A stretch of DNA of 40,139 nt from a virus, in IMG/VR virus record IMGVR_UViG_3300027969_000196, positions 1-40,139 of that record; one strand, written 5' to 3'. Shown here one piece after another: positions 1 to 6,628 of this stretch. How positions within the stretch are numbered: the first letter of the stretch is position 1; each line of letters opens with the position of its first letter. The translations under genes and the position numbers were made by a program. The notes below the pieces were generated by a model, which saw only the letters and a list, made by a program, of their open reading frames with translations, searched no databases and was not told where the DNA came from.

Positions 1-1618
1 CTCCCAATTCTAAGTCGCTGTCAATGCCAGCAGCACTTATCCCAACACTACGCAACTCACCACTTGCATCAGTACCAGTAATGCTAGCAGTACCCTTCTC
101 TTCTTTCCAAAGACGTTCGTTTTCAGCCATTTCTTCATCTGTAATTCCTAAGAATCGTTTCATTGCAAAGCGTTTACTAATGTAAGGCACTGCTTGAATT
201 GTGTTAAATGTATTAATTCGTTGTCCATCCACTTCTGCTTGTCTATATGCGGCAAAGTTTTGCGGTGGTTGAAATTTAATTTCAAACAAACTTGAGTCAA
301 CATTCACGCCGCGTTTGTATAGATAGCGTTTAAATTCTTGATCAAATACACCAGTAATTAAACTTTGTAAACGCATACAGTAGTTGTTGAAGCGCAATTC
401 TTGGATGTAAGCTGTACCTACACGACCATCATTGTATTGTGCTTGTGAATCATCTGCTCCAGTTGGCAAATAGCTACTTGGAATACGTAATGCACGGAAT
501 AACTTGTTGGTAAAGTACTTCAAGTCATCAATTTCACCTAAGTTTGTACCGCCAGGTAGTGTATCTACTTTACTTCCACGACCGCCTTCTGTTTGTGGGA
601 AGAAATAATCTTCGTTAATACTTAAAGGGTTGTACGCTGAGTCAATAACATTTGCGCCGCCACCAGTTTGACTTGGGATTCTACGTTGATGGATCTCGTT
701 CTTTACACGTTCCACAAAACTCATGGCCATGTGGCTTGGCATATTGCCCACGTCAATATAGAAAATACGTCTTTCTGGAGCACGTTGTATACGATAGATT
801 AGAATAGCATCTTCTAATAGTTCTTTTTGCTTGTATACTTTGAACACTTGTTCTAATAAACTGTTACCAAATGGGAAATTGTTATCTAAACCTTCACTTA
901 GACTTAAATGTACCACGTGAGCTGCATCCACTGCTAGTTCATTTTCGCCAACGCTGAATCTGTCACCAGTTTGTTGTGGGAAAGCACCAGTTGCTCCTCG
1001 GCCCATTGCTCCGCCGCCGGACCAATTGGTTCCACGATTGTTTGTTTGCATACTGTTGGGTGTGATCTGTGTCATTACCAAATTTTGAAAGTTTGGTGCT
1101 AGATCTTTAATAATATATTGTTCAGGCTTCTTACCTTCGCTTTCGTTAACAATAATTTTTACAACTTTGCTTGGATCAACGTAAAACCACTTTTGTGTTT
1201 CTGGATCACGTACAAAAAATGCATCACCATACTTAAATGTGTTGCGAATAATACGGAAAAAGCGTGTGTCAAATATGTTTAACTTGCTCCATTGTTGCAA
1301 ATATTCTCTTAAAACACGAATTTCAGTACTAGTTGCCTTACTTTTAAATGCAAGACTAAAACTTGTTGAGTTTTCTTTGTTCTTTTGTGTGCAAAACTCT
1401 GCTAAAATATCTAAAGCAGCATTAATTTCTGGATCCATATCCATTGTGTCGTATTGCATATAGCGTTCAACACGATTTGGACTACCAGTATACACATCTG
1501 GCAAGTAACTTGAATAGTTTGTACGGGCAGGGCCAGCTTTTGTCGCATTAGACAACGGACTAACGTTACTTGGGTTAGTATTAACTGGGACGGGCGTGAA
1601 GTACTTTTTCCAACTCAT
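1..1618 (-). CDS. 20: Portal vertex protein, gp20-like (C-terminus outside the window)
   Basis: This reading frame is open from an ATG at 1618 to the left edge, giving about 539 residues, so it is almost complete (T4 gp20 is about 524 residues). The family forms the dodecameric ring at the head-tail vertex through which DNA is packaged and ejected, and it nucleates prohead assembly. Family hallmarks are visible: an N-terminal MSWKKYF start, the segment MDPEINAALDILAEFC near residue 60, and the highly conserved core ILIYRIQRAPERRIFYIDVG near residue 310, followed by NYCMRLQSLI near residue 420. The C-terminal part is rich in charged residues and Gly. It starts 2 bases after the stop of the tape-measure-like gene on the same strand, and I see no Shine-Dalgarno sequence, so its translation is probably coupled to that gene. 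Identification is firm; only the extreme C-terminus is missing. Confidence 0.95.
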   Translation of the reverse strand, partial: MSWKKYFTPVPVNTNPSNVSPLSNATKAGPARTNYSSYLPDVYTGSPNRVERYMQYDTMDMDPEINAALDILAEFCTQKNKENSTSFSLAFKSKATSTEIRVLREYLQQWSKLNIFDTRFFRIIRNTFKYGDAFFVRDPETQKWFYVDPSKVVKIIVNESEGKKPEQYIIKDLAPNFQNLVMTQITPNSMQTNNRGTNWSGGGAMGRGATGAFPQQTGDRFSVGENELAVDAAHVVHLSLSEGLDNNFPFGNSLLEQVFKVYKQKELLEDAILIYRIQRAPERRIFYIDVGNMPSHMAMSFVERVKNEIHQRRIPSQTGGGANVIDSAYNPLSINEDYFFPQTEGGRGSKVDTLPGGTNLGEIDDLKYFTNKLFRALRIPSSYLPTGADDSQAQYNDGRVGTAYIQELRFNNYCMRLQSLITGVFDQEFKRYLYKRGVNVDSSLFEIKFQPPQNFAAYRQAEVDGQRINTFNTIQAVPYISKRFAMKRFLGITDEEMAENERLWKEEKGTASITGTDASGELRSVGISAAGIDSDLELG

Positions 1619-1620
1619 AA

Positions 1621-4041
1621 TTATGTTTTATCATGAACGTTGCCGCTCATAGCCTTGGTTGCTCTAACTTGATTAGCAGCTAATCGATTTGTTTCCATTG
1701 CAGACTCACTTAGTTTGCTCATAGTAGTATTTAAGCTAGAAAGTAATTTAGCCACGTCGTCTAGAGTAGCAACTTTTTGGCCAGCTGGTGCTGGCGCTGG
1801 TGCTGGCGCTGGAGTTTCTGTAGGTTTACCAGCTGCAATTCCTCGTTTAGCATCTTCATTTTGTTGATTAGCAGTTTTTTTATCTACTGCTGTTGGAACT
1901 GTTTGTGCTTGGGGTTTAGCTGTTATTTTGGGCATCCCATCCGCACCAATAGAGATTTGATCAAACGATGGCATTTTAAATCCAGCTCGATCAAACGCGG
2001 CACCGGCTCCAGCAGGCATTTTTGGTGCTGTTGCTCCTACTGAACCGCTAGGTGTTCTTCCTAATGCTCTATCAAAGTCAGCTTTTAATTTTTCAGTATT
2101 GGCTAAATTTCCTTGGGCAGCGTATTGTTGTGCGTATTCACGTTCTCCAGGCCTGTGTGCTTTACCGCCATCATCAATATTTGGATCAAACCCACCAGTC
2201 TGAATTGATTTACCAGTATTGTTCCCTGGCATGCCAGGAAAATTAGACGGTATTAAATTCTTAACCATACCCATCATGTCTTCTGGTTTAGACATTGCTG
2301 AAGTATTAATTTTAATATTTTTTGCCATGGCGGCAACATCTATCTTAGGCATTGATTTAGACATTTCTTGAACAGCATTTGCCATGCCGTCCATTTTTGC
2401 ACCTGCCATAAACTTTTGTGCTTGTTCTGGTGTTAATACCATCTCACCTTTTTGCACTTTACCAATAAAATCTGCTGGCTCAAAAGGTTGGCCAGTTTTT
2501 CCCATTGTTCCCTCGTCTCTATTTGGAAGTTTTGCATTAAAGTTCATTACATTCAAAACTTCTGCACCAAAGTTGACTACTTTATTTGCTACATTTAGTC
2601 CGCCTTCTACTAGCCCGCCAGCTACTTTGTCTGCTACTTTTACAATAGGTGCTGCTAGTGGGGCAGCTAGTCTTTCTGCATTGGCTCGAGTACCAGCTGC
2701 TGCCGGTCCTCCGTTAAGGGCGACATTATTAGCTGCTGCTTGGGCATACTGACTAGCAGTTTGTTGAGCAGTATCTCTTGCTCCAACTCCTTGACTAGTT
2801 TCGTTATTAAGTCTTAATAGACCTTGATTTAAACTACCCGGATCTGTTCCACTATTAAGTGGTTTAGCAAACGTATTCATTCCAGCAGCTTTTAAATCTT
2901 GAAGTCTTGCTGTCCCACTAATTAATGCTGCCGTTGCTCCGTGACGTGCTGTTTGTTCATCTTCAATTGCTTTTTTCTGTCCGCCTAAAACTTTTGTAAC
3001 ATCGCTCATTGCAACACCCATAGCTGCGGCAGTTTTTACTGCTCCGTGGTATGCTGCATCGTTTGACTCAATGTTCTTCTTCATTACATCAGCTGCGGCA
3101 CCTGTGCCTGTTGCTGCTACTATTAGTAATGATTCGTTTTTCTGATTGGCCATATTACCAATCTTAGCAGTTTCCATAGATGCTTGACTAGCTTCAATGT
3201 TTCCTTTACTCAATGCTTTGGCAGATTCAGCAGTTCCTCGAGCAGCATCACCAAGTAATCCCATTTGCATTGCTGCTTCTTGGCTACGTACGGTTCCAGT
3301 TGCAAACATTTCTTTGAATACTTGTCCAGTACCCATTGCTTCTGCTTGTGCTAATTGTTTTGCAAATCCTTCTCGAGCAACTTTCTCAGCTTCGGCTCCT
3401 TGTTGCAAGCCAATTAAACGCATTTTAGCTTCAATTTGACCATCAGCTTTGGCTTTTTCTAAACTTGCTTCTTGTTCTTTGCGTGTCTTACCAGTTTGCT
3501 TGGCAATTAAGTCCATCTCAGTTGCTAGTTCAGCAGCTGCCTGGCTTGTTCTAATTTGACCAGCTACACTGGTATCAGTTGTAGACTTTTGGAATCCAAT
3601 CTGAGTCGCAAGAACTTCATTCAAGTCTTTACTAGTATAACCCATCTGACGTAGATTTTCAGTAAGTCCACTGTCAAAGAATGTTTTACTGAACTCTGTG
3701 AAGGCCATCCCGCCTTTGGCAACACTGCCGCCAAGGCCTGCAAAGTCTTTAGCACTCTTAGATTGTACCGCAGCAAATTCTTCAAAACTCATGCGACTAT
3801 TTGCGGCCGCAATACGCATTCCTACAATGTCGTTGTTAAAAGCATTACCAGTATTGCTTAAACTTTGGAATACCTTTTCGCCGTTAGCAACGTAGTCGTA
3901 TAGTCCGCCAATAGCACTTTTAAGTTTGTCCATTGGACCAGTCAAGTTTGAAAAGGGATCTTTAACATCGCCGCCGGCAGGATTTCTTGATCCTATCAAC
4001 TCTCTGAGTTGTTCTTGGGTAAGCGTAACTGGTGCGTTCAT
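1621..4041 (-). CDS. Probable tail tape-measure protein (806 aa)
   Basis: An 806-residue protein rich in Ala, Gly, Met and Lys, mostly predicted helical by eye, with long heptad-like Ala/Glu/Gln stretches between about residues 90 and 300. Around residues 510-552 it carries a GKTGQPFEPADFIGKVQKGE segment followed by MVLTPEQAQKF; this kind of segment (an FxPADxIxxVxKGE pattern) recurs, as I recall, in tape-measure and other tail-internal proteins. A Pro-Ala linker (PAPAPAPA) near residue 745 precedes a C-terminal helix. Tape-measure proteins set tail length and sit inside the tube; at roughly 0.15 nm per residue, 806 residues would suit a tail of about 120 nm. It lies divergent to the gp26/gp51-like genes, matching the chaperone-next-to-ruler arrangement of other tailed phages. 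AGGA at 4050-4053 supports the ATG at 4041. I see no clear similarity to T4 gp29, so the function is inferred; another long internal structural protein is the main alternative. Confidence 0.65.
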   Translation of the reverse strand: MNAPVTLTQEQLRELIGSRNPAGGDVKDPFSNLTGPMDKLKSAIGGLYDYVANGEKVFQSLSNTGNAFNNDIVGMRIAAANSRMSFEEFAAVQSKSAKDFAGLGGSVAKGGMAFTEFSKTFFDSGLTENLRQMGYTSKDLNEVLATQIGFQKSTTDTSVAGQIRTSQAAAELATEMDLIAKQTGKTRKEQEASLEKAKADGQIEAKMRLIGLQQGAEAEKVAREGFAKQLAQAEAMGTGQVFKEMFATGTVRSQEAAMQMGLLGDAARGTAESAKALSKGNIEASQASMETAKIGNMANQKNESLLIVAATGTGAAADVMKKNIESNDAAYHGAVKTAAAMGVAMSDVTKVLGGQKKAIEDEQTARHGATAALISGTARLQDLKAAGMNTFAKPLNSGTDPGSLNQGLLRLNNETSQGVGARDTAQQTASQYAQAAANNVALNGGPAAAGTRANAERLAAPLAAPIVKVADKVAGGLVEGGLNVANKVVNFGAEVLNVMNFNAKLPNRDEGTMGKTGQPFEPADFIGKVQKGEMVLTPEQAQKFMAGAKMDGMANAVQEMSKSMPKIDVAAMAKNIKINTSAMSKPEDMMGMVKNLIPSNFPGMPGNNTGKSIQTGGFDPNIDDGGKAHRPGEREYAQQYAAQGNLANTEKLKADFDRALGRTPSGSVGATAPKMPAGAGAAFDRAGFKMPSFDQISIGADGMPKITAKPQAQTVPTAVDKKTANQQNEDAKRGIAAGKPTETPAPAPAPAPAGQKVATLDDVAKLLSSLNTTMSKLSESAMETNRLAANQVRATKAMSGNVHDKT

Positions 4042-4065
4042 TATTTTTTCCTAGAAAACTGCGTA

Positions 4066-4073
4066 CATAAATA
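4066..4073 (+). promoter_or_regulatory. T4-type late promoter for the gp26-like gene
   Basis: CATAAATA matches the T4 late promoter TATAAATA at 7 of 8 positions. It lies 25 bases before the ATG at 4099, leaving a leader of about 20 bases that contains the GGAG ribosome site at 4089-4092. Confidence 0.7.
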
Positions 4074-4080
4074 CTCAATA

Positions 4081-4088
4081 TATTTATC
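4081..4088 (-). promoter_or_regulatory. T4-type late promoter for the tape-measure/portal unit
   Basis: On the minus strand this reads GATAAATA, followed by TATTGAG. It sits 39 bases upstream of the ATG at 4041 and would drive the tape-measure and portal genes. It lies inside the leader of the oppositely oriented late promoter at 4066-4073, so the two units overlap head-on at their 5' ends. Confidence 0.6.
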
Positions 4089-4098
4089 GGAGTATCAA

Positions 4099-4938
4099 AT
4101 GACGGCTAATAACCCTTTACAGAAGTATTATAGACAACCTAAAATTTACATGACACTACCTAGCAAGGGATTGTTCTACCCACCAGGTTCTCTTTTAGGT
4201 GATTATAACAATGTTCCAATCTTTGGAATGACCGGGATGGATGAAATCATTATGAAAACTCCAGATGCATTGTTTAACGGTGAAGCAACTACTAAAGTGA
4301 TTGAAAGTTGTTGCCCTTATATTCCTGATGCCACTGTGATTCCCAGTACAGATGTAGATGCATTACTAGTAGGTATTAGAATTGCCACTTACGGTGGAGA
4401 AATGGAATTGACACATAATTGCCCATCGTGTAAAGCTGAGAATGAATTTGTAGTTGATCTACAAAGAATACTTGATTACTACAGTAGTGTTAATTTTGAT
4501 GGTAAAATAGCAATTGATGATTTATCTATCACCATTAGACCGTTATCTTATGCAGAAGTCACAGCATTTAACATGGAAAATTTTAAATTACAAAAAATGC
4601 TTTACCAATTAAGCAAAGCAGAAGCGGCTGAAGATGAAACTAAAACACAAGAAGTAAACGATTCTATATACAAACGTATTAGCGAAATGCAAGTAGAATT
4701 ATTTTTAATTAGCATTGATAATATTCAAGTCAGTGGAGAAACTGTTACTGACGGTGACACTATTGCTGAGTGGTTGCAAAACAGTGACCGTAAATTCTTC
4801 CAGGTGATCAAAGAGAAACTTGAAAGAAACAAAGAAATGTGGAATATGCCCAAGCAACACGTAACATGTTCTGCTTGCAGTCACGAAACTGATGTTGAAG
4901 TAACATTAGACCAAGCAAATTTTTTCGCCAGAAGCTAA
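4099..4938 (+). CDS. 26: Baseplate hub protein, gp26-like, with two CxxC motifs
   Basis: A 279-residue protein starting MTANNPLQKYY. The segment PKIYMTLPSKGLFYPPG near residues 15-31 and the two metal-binding-type pairs CPSC (C108, C111) and CSAC (C257, C260) resemble the gp26-type baseplate hub proteins of aquatic T4-like phages, which I recall as having a paired-cysteine, zinc-ribbon-like layout. T4 gp26 is smaller (about 208 residues) and acts in assembly of the central hub. The ATG at 4099 is chosen because GGAG at 4089-4092 sits 6 bases upstream; an in-frame ATG at 4009 is rejected because it lies inside the divergent tape-measure gene and upstream of the late promoter. The last codons contain the slippery heptamer AAATTTT (4917-4923), so a second, frameshifted product is likely. 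Alternative reading: the first half of a tail assembly chaperone pair. Confidence 0.7.
   Translation: MTANNPLQKYYRQPKIYMTLPSKGLFYPPGSLLGDYNNVPIFGMTGMDEIIMKTPDALFNGEATTKVIESCCPYIPDATVIPSTDVDALLVGIRIATYGGEMELTHNCPSCKAENEFVVDLQRILDYYSSVNFDGKIAIDDLSITIRPLSYAEVTAFNMENFKLQKMLYQLSKAEAAEDETKTQEVNDSIYKRISEMQVELFLISIDNIQVSGETVTDGDTIAEWLQNSDRKFFQVIKEKLERNKEMWNMPKQHVTCSACSHETDVEVTLDQANFFARS
4917..4923 (+). promoter_or_regulatory. Candidate -1 programmed frameshift site (A AAT TTT)
   Basis: In the reading frame of the gp26-like gene the bases split as A AAT TTT, which fits the X XXY YYZ rule for simultaneous -1 slippage. The zero-frame stop follows at 4936-4938. After slippage, translation would resume at 4923 and continue to 5159. 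I do not see a strong stem or pseudoknot in the next 30 bases, so the stimulator, if any, is not obvious. Confidence 0.65.
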
Positions 4939-5159
4939 TTTATATCCCGGACTCTGAGCTAGAAGATTTTCTCAAGGGTCATGATAGATACGTCCATGGT
5001 ATAAAAGACGAAATTTATCGAATTAGCTGGTTTATGCGTGGCGGGGTTTCAGTAAGTGAACTAATGTTCAGTCTTTCTAGAGAAGATCGTTTAATTATGA
5101 ACGAAATTATTAAAGAAAATATTGAACTAACTAAGAACAGTGGCTTGCCACTGATGTAA
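4923..5159 (+). CDS. gp51-like C-terminal extension, read in the -1 frame after gp26
   Basis: This frame is open from 4899 (in-frame TGA codons lie at 4890 and 4896) to the TAA at 5157-5159. It contains no ATG, GTG or TTG until the ATG at 5034, which would cut off half of the domain. Read from the slippery site it adds 78 residues to residue 275 of the gp26-like protein, giving a 353-residue fusion. The sequence contains ISWFMRGGVSVSELMFSLSR and ends in KNSGLPLM; the W-x-M-R-G-G...L-S-x-x-D/E-R pattern resembles small hub-assembly or tail-chaperone proteins next to gp26 in other T4-like phages (gp51-like, from memory). It is therefore a real coding segment that probably depends on frameshifting. 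Its stop codon directly abuts the stop of the convergent gene at 5160. A non-standard ATT start is the alternative. Confidence 0.7.
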   Translation, partial: FRQKLIYIPDSELEDFLKGHDRYVHGIKDEIYRISWFMRGGVSVSELMFSLSREDRLIMNEIIKENIELTKNSGLPLM

Positions 5160-6113
5160 TCACTTGCCGCCGCGGCCAGTTCCTTTGAATGGGTCAACAT
5201 AGTTACCGTTGCCGCCGCCGCCCATCATGTCACCAACTTTGTTCATAACACTTGCGGGATCGTTTAGATCAATTTCATCGCTAGGTTTGTAGCCACTTGG
5301 TAAATTTCCAGAGGCTACTTGAACAGCAGCTTTGGTTACATCATAAACTTTACCAATTAATTCTGGTGCTGATCCTACTCCAGTGATTAAGAAACCAAAT
5401 GTATTTTTTAACCATTCTTTTCCATCACCTACGCCAAACCAAGCAATAAGAGCTGCTTCGGTTCCACGCTTACTTAAATGTTTCATAATTTCAGCAGCGT
5501 TAGGACTGCCGCTGATTTTTGTTAGCCATGGAATTACTTTTAAAGGAAATGCCAGTTTACTAATTCCCCATGCTCCAACTTTTGGGGCAATGACTGATAC
5601 TATCAATTCTCCACGAAGCTGTCTAATAGCATCTATTTTCTGTTCGTCAGTTAGACTAGGGTCATTTTCAATTTCAGTTGATTTGACCCAATATACTGTT
5701 GCTTCTTTAATCATATCTACTGCGTATAGCGTTCTAACAATAGTATCAGCTTTACTAGCAAGTACTGTTGATTTTAAAGCACCTGCTGCTAATGCATCTG
5801 CTTTGGCGCTGCCTTTTGCGGCAATTTTTGCAGCTTCTGTTTCCCACCAGCTTGCAGTCTTAGCCACGTCAACTTGAGCAGCACCTTTTGTAGTAGAGGT
5901 AGTGGCTTTTGCAGCATCAATTGCTGCCTTAGAAGGTTTACCAGCAGCAGCTAAATCTTTAATAGCTTGAGCTTTCTTTGCGGCCGCAGTAGCAGCCTTC
6001 TGAGCAGCAGTAGCAGCCGCAGGAACAGCAGACCTAGCAGCCTTATATGCGTTCCAACCAGTCTTAATTGCTGAAATAGGATCAGCTTCAGAAACAATTT
6101 GATGAATTTTCAT
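5160..6113 (-). CDS. Ala-rich protein with capsid-targeting-type N-terminus; candidate internal head protein
   Basis: A 317-residue protein that I do not recognise as a named family. Its N-terminus, MKIHQIVSEAD, has the layout of the T4 capsid-targeting sequence (MKTYQEFIAE, cut after the Glu by the prohead protease in T4 internal proteins), with the likely cut after Glu9. Residues 20-115 are dominated by Ala and Lys with little aromatic content (AAATAAQKAA type helices). Residues 155-260 are more globular, with hydrophobic segments such as LIVSVIAPKVGAWGISKLAF and WFGVGDG. The C-terminus is Gly-rich (GDMMGGGGNGNY) and ends GTGRGGK. There is no signal peptide. From known T4 biology I infer packaging in the head and possible ejection into the host; a DNA-binding or structural role is possible. 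It is convergent with, and abuts, the gp51-like frame. A late-type promoter lies very close to its ATG. Confidence 0.6.
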   Translation of the reverse strand: MKIHQIVSEADPISAIKTGWNAYKAARSAVPAAATAAQKAATAAAKKAQAIKDLAAAGKPSKAAIDAAKATTSTTKGAAQVDVAKTASWWETEAAKIAAKGSAKADALAAGALKSTVLASKADTIVRTLYAVDMIKEATVYWVKSTEIENDPSLTDEQKIDAIRQLRGELIVSVIAPKVGAWGISKLAFPLKVIPWLTKISGSPNAAEIMKHLSKRGTEAALIAWFGVGDGKEWLKNTFGFLITGVGSAPELIGKVYDVTKAAVQVASGNLPSGYKPSDEIDLNDPASVMNKVGDMMGGGGNGNYVDPFKGTGRGGK

Positions 6114-6120
6114 AGTATTG

Positions 6121-6128
6121 TATTTATT
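6121..6128 (-). promoter_or_regulatory. Possible late promoter for the Ala-rich gene
   Basis: On the minus strand this reads AATAAATA, followed by CAATACT and then the ATG at 6113. If it works like a T4 late promoter, transcription would begin about 2 bases before the start codon, giving a nearly leaderless message. I see no Shine-Dalgarno sequence for this gene, which fits that idea, but the match could be chance in AT-rich DNA. Confidence 0.4.
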
Positions 6129-6146
6129 ATCTTAGTGGTATGTTCT

Positions 6147-6209
6147 TTGTGAGCTCACGCTCACAAGTGTTTTATGCTTCGCTTTGCTACGCATAAACAC
6201 CTTTTCTTT
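6147..6209 (+). terminator. Tandem hairpins with a T-rich tail
   Basis: The first hairpin is a perfect 8-bp stem (TTGTGAGC / GCTCACAA, 6147-6154 with 6159-6166, loop TCAC). It is followed directly by a second, GTGTTT(T)ATGC with GCATAAACAC (6167-6177 with 6191-6200, one bulged T), and then CTTTTCTTT. The T-rich side is on the plus strand, although no plus-strand gene ends just upstream. The pair may instead insulate the operon ending at 6629 from the late gene at 6113, or form the edge of the structured region next to it. Confidence 0.45.
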
Positions 6210-6230
6210 AACTTAATATTTAATAGAATT

Positions 6231-6245
6231 AACTGCGAAGCAGTT
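6231..6245. terminator. Short hairpin AACTGC-GAA-GCAGTT
   Basis: A perfect 6-bp stem with a three-base loop. Its core GCGAAGC is the known, exceptionally stable GCGAAGC mini-hairpin; the same heptamer occurs on the opposite strand at 6176-6182 within the neighbouring stem-loop. On the minus strand the stem is followed by AATTCTATTAAATATT, so it could serve as a weak terminator for the operon ending at 6629. Confidence 0.4.
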
Positions 6246-6249
6246 TAAA

Positions 6250-6628
6250 TATTATCTAGATTGTTTAGTCACACTTGGCCCTGGCGGGCCAAAGTTTTGA
6301 ACATTATCTGAGTTGCATAGTTCACTTAGCGTTGTGGCGATTGCAGAGGCGGTCATCCTGTACCTCGAGCCACGTCTTTATATGACGGCGGTCTGTGTAG
6401 TATACGCTAACATACACACAAACGTAGGGAATACTATCCCTTCATTTAGCCTTGTAAATTTGTTTTTAAACAGCAAAATCAGTTTATGGAAGGCATATCC
6501 GATCATCGTCCTGTTAAGGATAGTTGCTGAGTACTCTTGGCGGCAAGAGATTTCCGTCCGGGCGTAGTTAAACCCCTTGTCCTGGGCACTTGATGTTAGC
6601 TAGTGCTTGCTTAATACCGCTGGAGAGC
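6250..6628. ncRNA. Candidate structured noncoding RNA region
   Basis: About 380 bases with no convincing gene on either strand, unusual in a window where spacers are mostly 0-60 bases. Stems visible directly: TTGGCCC/GGGCCAA (6275-6281 with 6286-6292, loop TGGC); GTGGC/GCCAC (6334-6338 with 6369-6373) enclosing GAGG/CCTC (6346-6349 with 6363-6366); CGTC/GACG (6373-6376 with 6384-6387); TGTGTAGTAT/ATACACACA with one bulge (6394-6403 with 6412-6420); GGGA/TCCC (6427-6430 with 6437-6440); CAGCAA/TTGCTG (6471-6476 with 6524-6529) enclosing a TATG/CATA hairpin and an ATCC/GGAT stem; CTCTTG/CAAGAG (6534-6539 with 6544-6549, loop GCGG); GCACT/AGTGC (6586-6590 with 6602-6606). It also looks richer in GC than the flanks. 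I cannot match it to tRNA, tmRNA, RNase P RNA or a group I intron core. The coding strand is undecided: it may be the 3' part of the minus-strand early operon transcript or an independent RNA. Confidence 0.5.

Noticed and set aside
2384-2752. Long plus-strand frames antisense to the tape-measure gene
   Set aside because: They mirror the Ala-rich codon pattern of the minus-strand gene and have no ribosome sites; shadows of the real gene.
4009-4098. Thirty extra N-terminal residues for the gp26-like protein from an ATG at 4009
   Set aside because: They lie inside the divergent tape-measure gene and upstream of the late promoter; the ATG at 4099 has a GGAG at good spacing.
6313-6567. 84-residue plus-strand frame with a TTG start in the structured region
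   Set aside because: No ribosome site, poor start codon, no plus-strand neighbours, and it spans the inverted repeats; composition does not look like the surrounding proteins.
6250-6628. Group I intron, tRNA or tmRNA as explanation of the structured region
   Set aside because: I looked for the intron core segments, a T-arm with an acceptor pairing, and tmRNA ends on both strands and saw none; the neighbouring GIY-YIG gene lies outside the region and in a tight operon.
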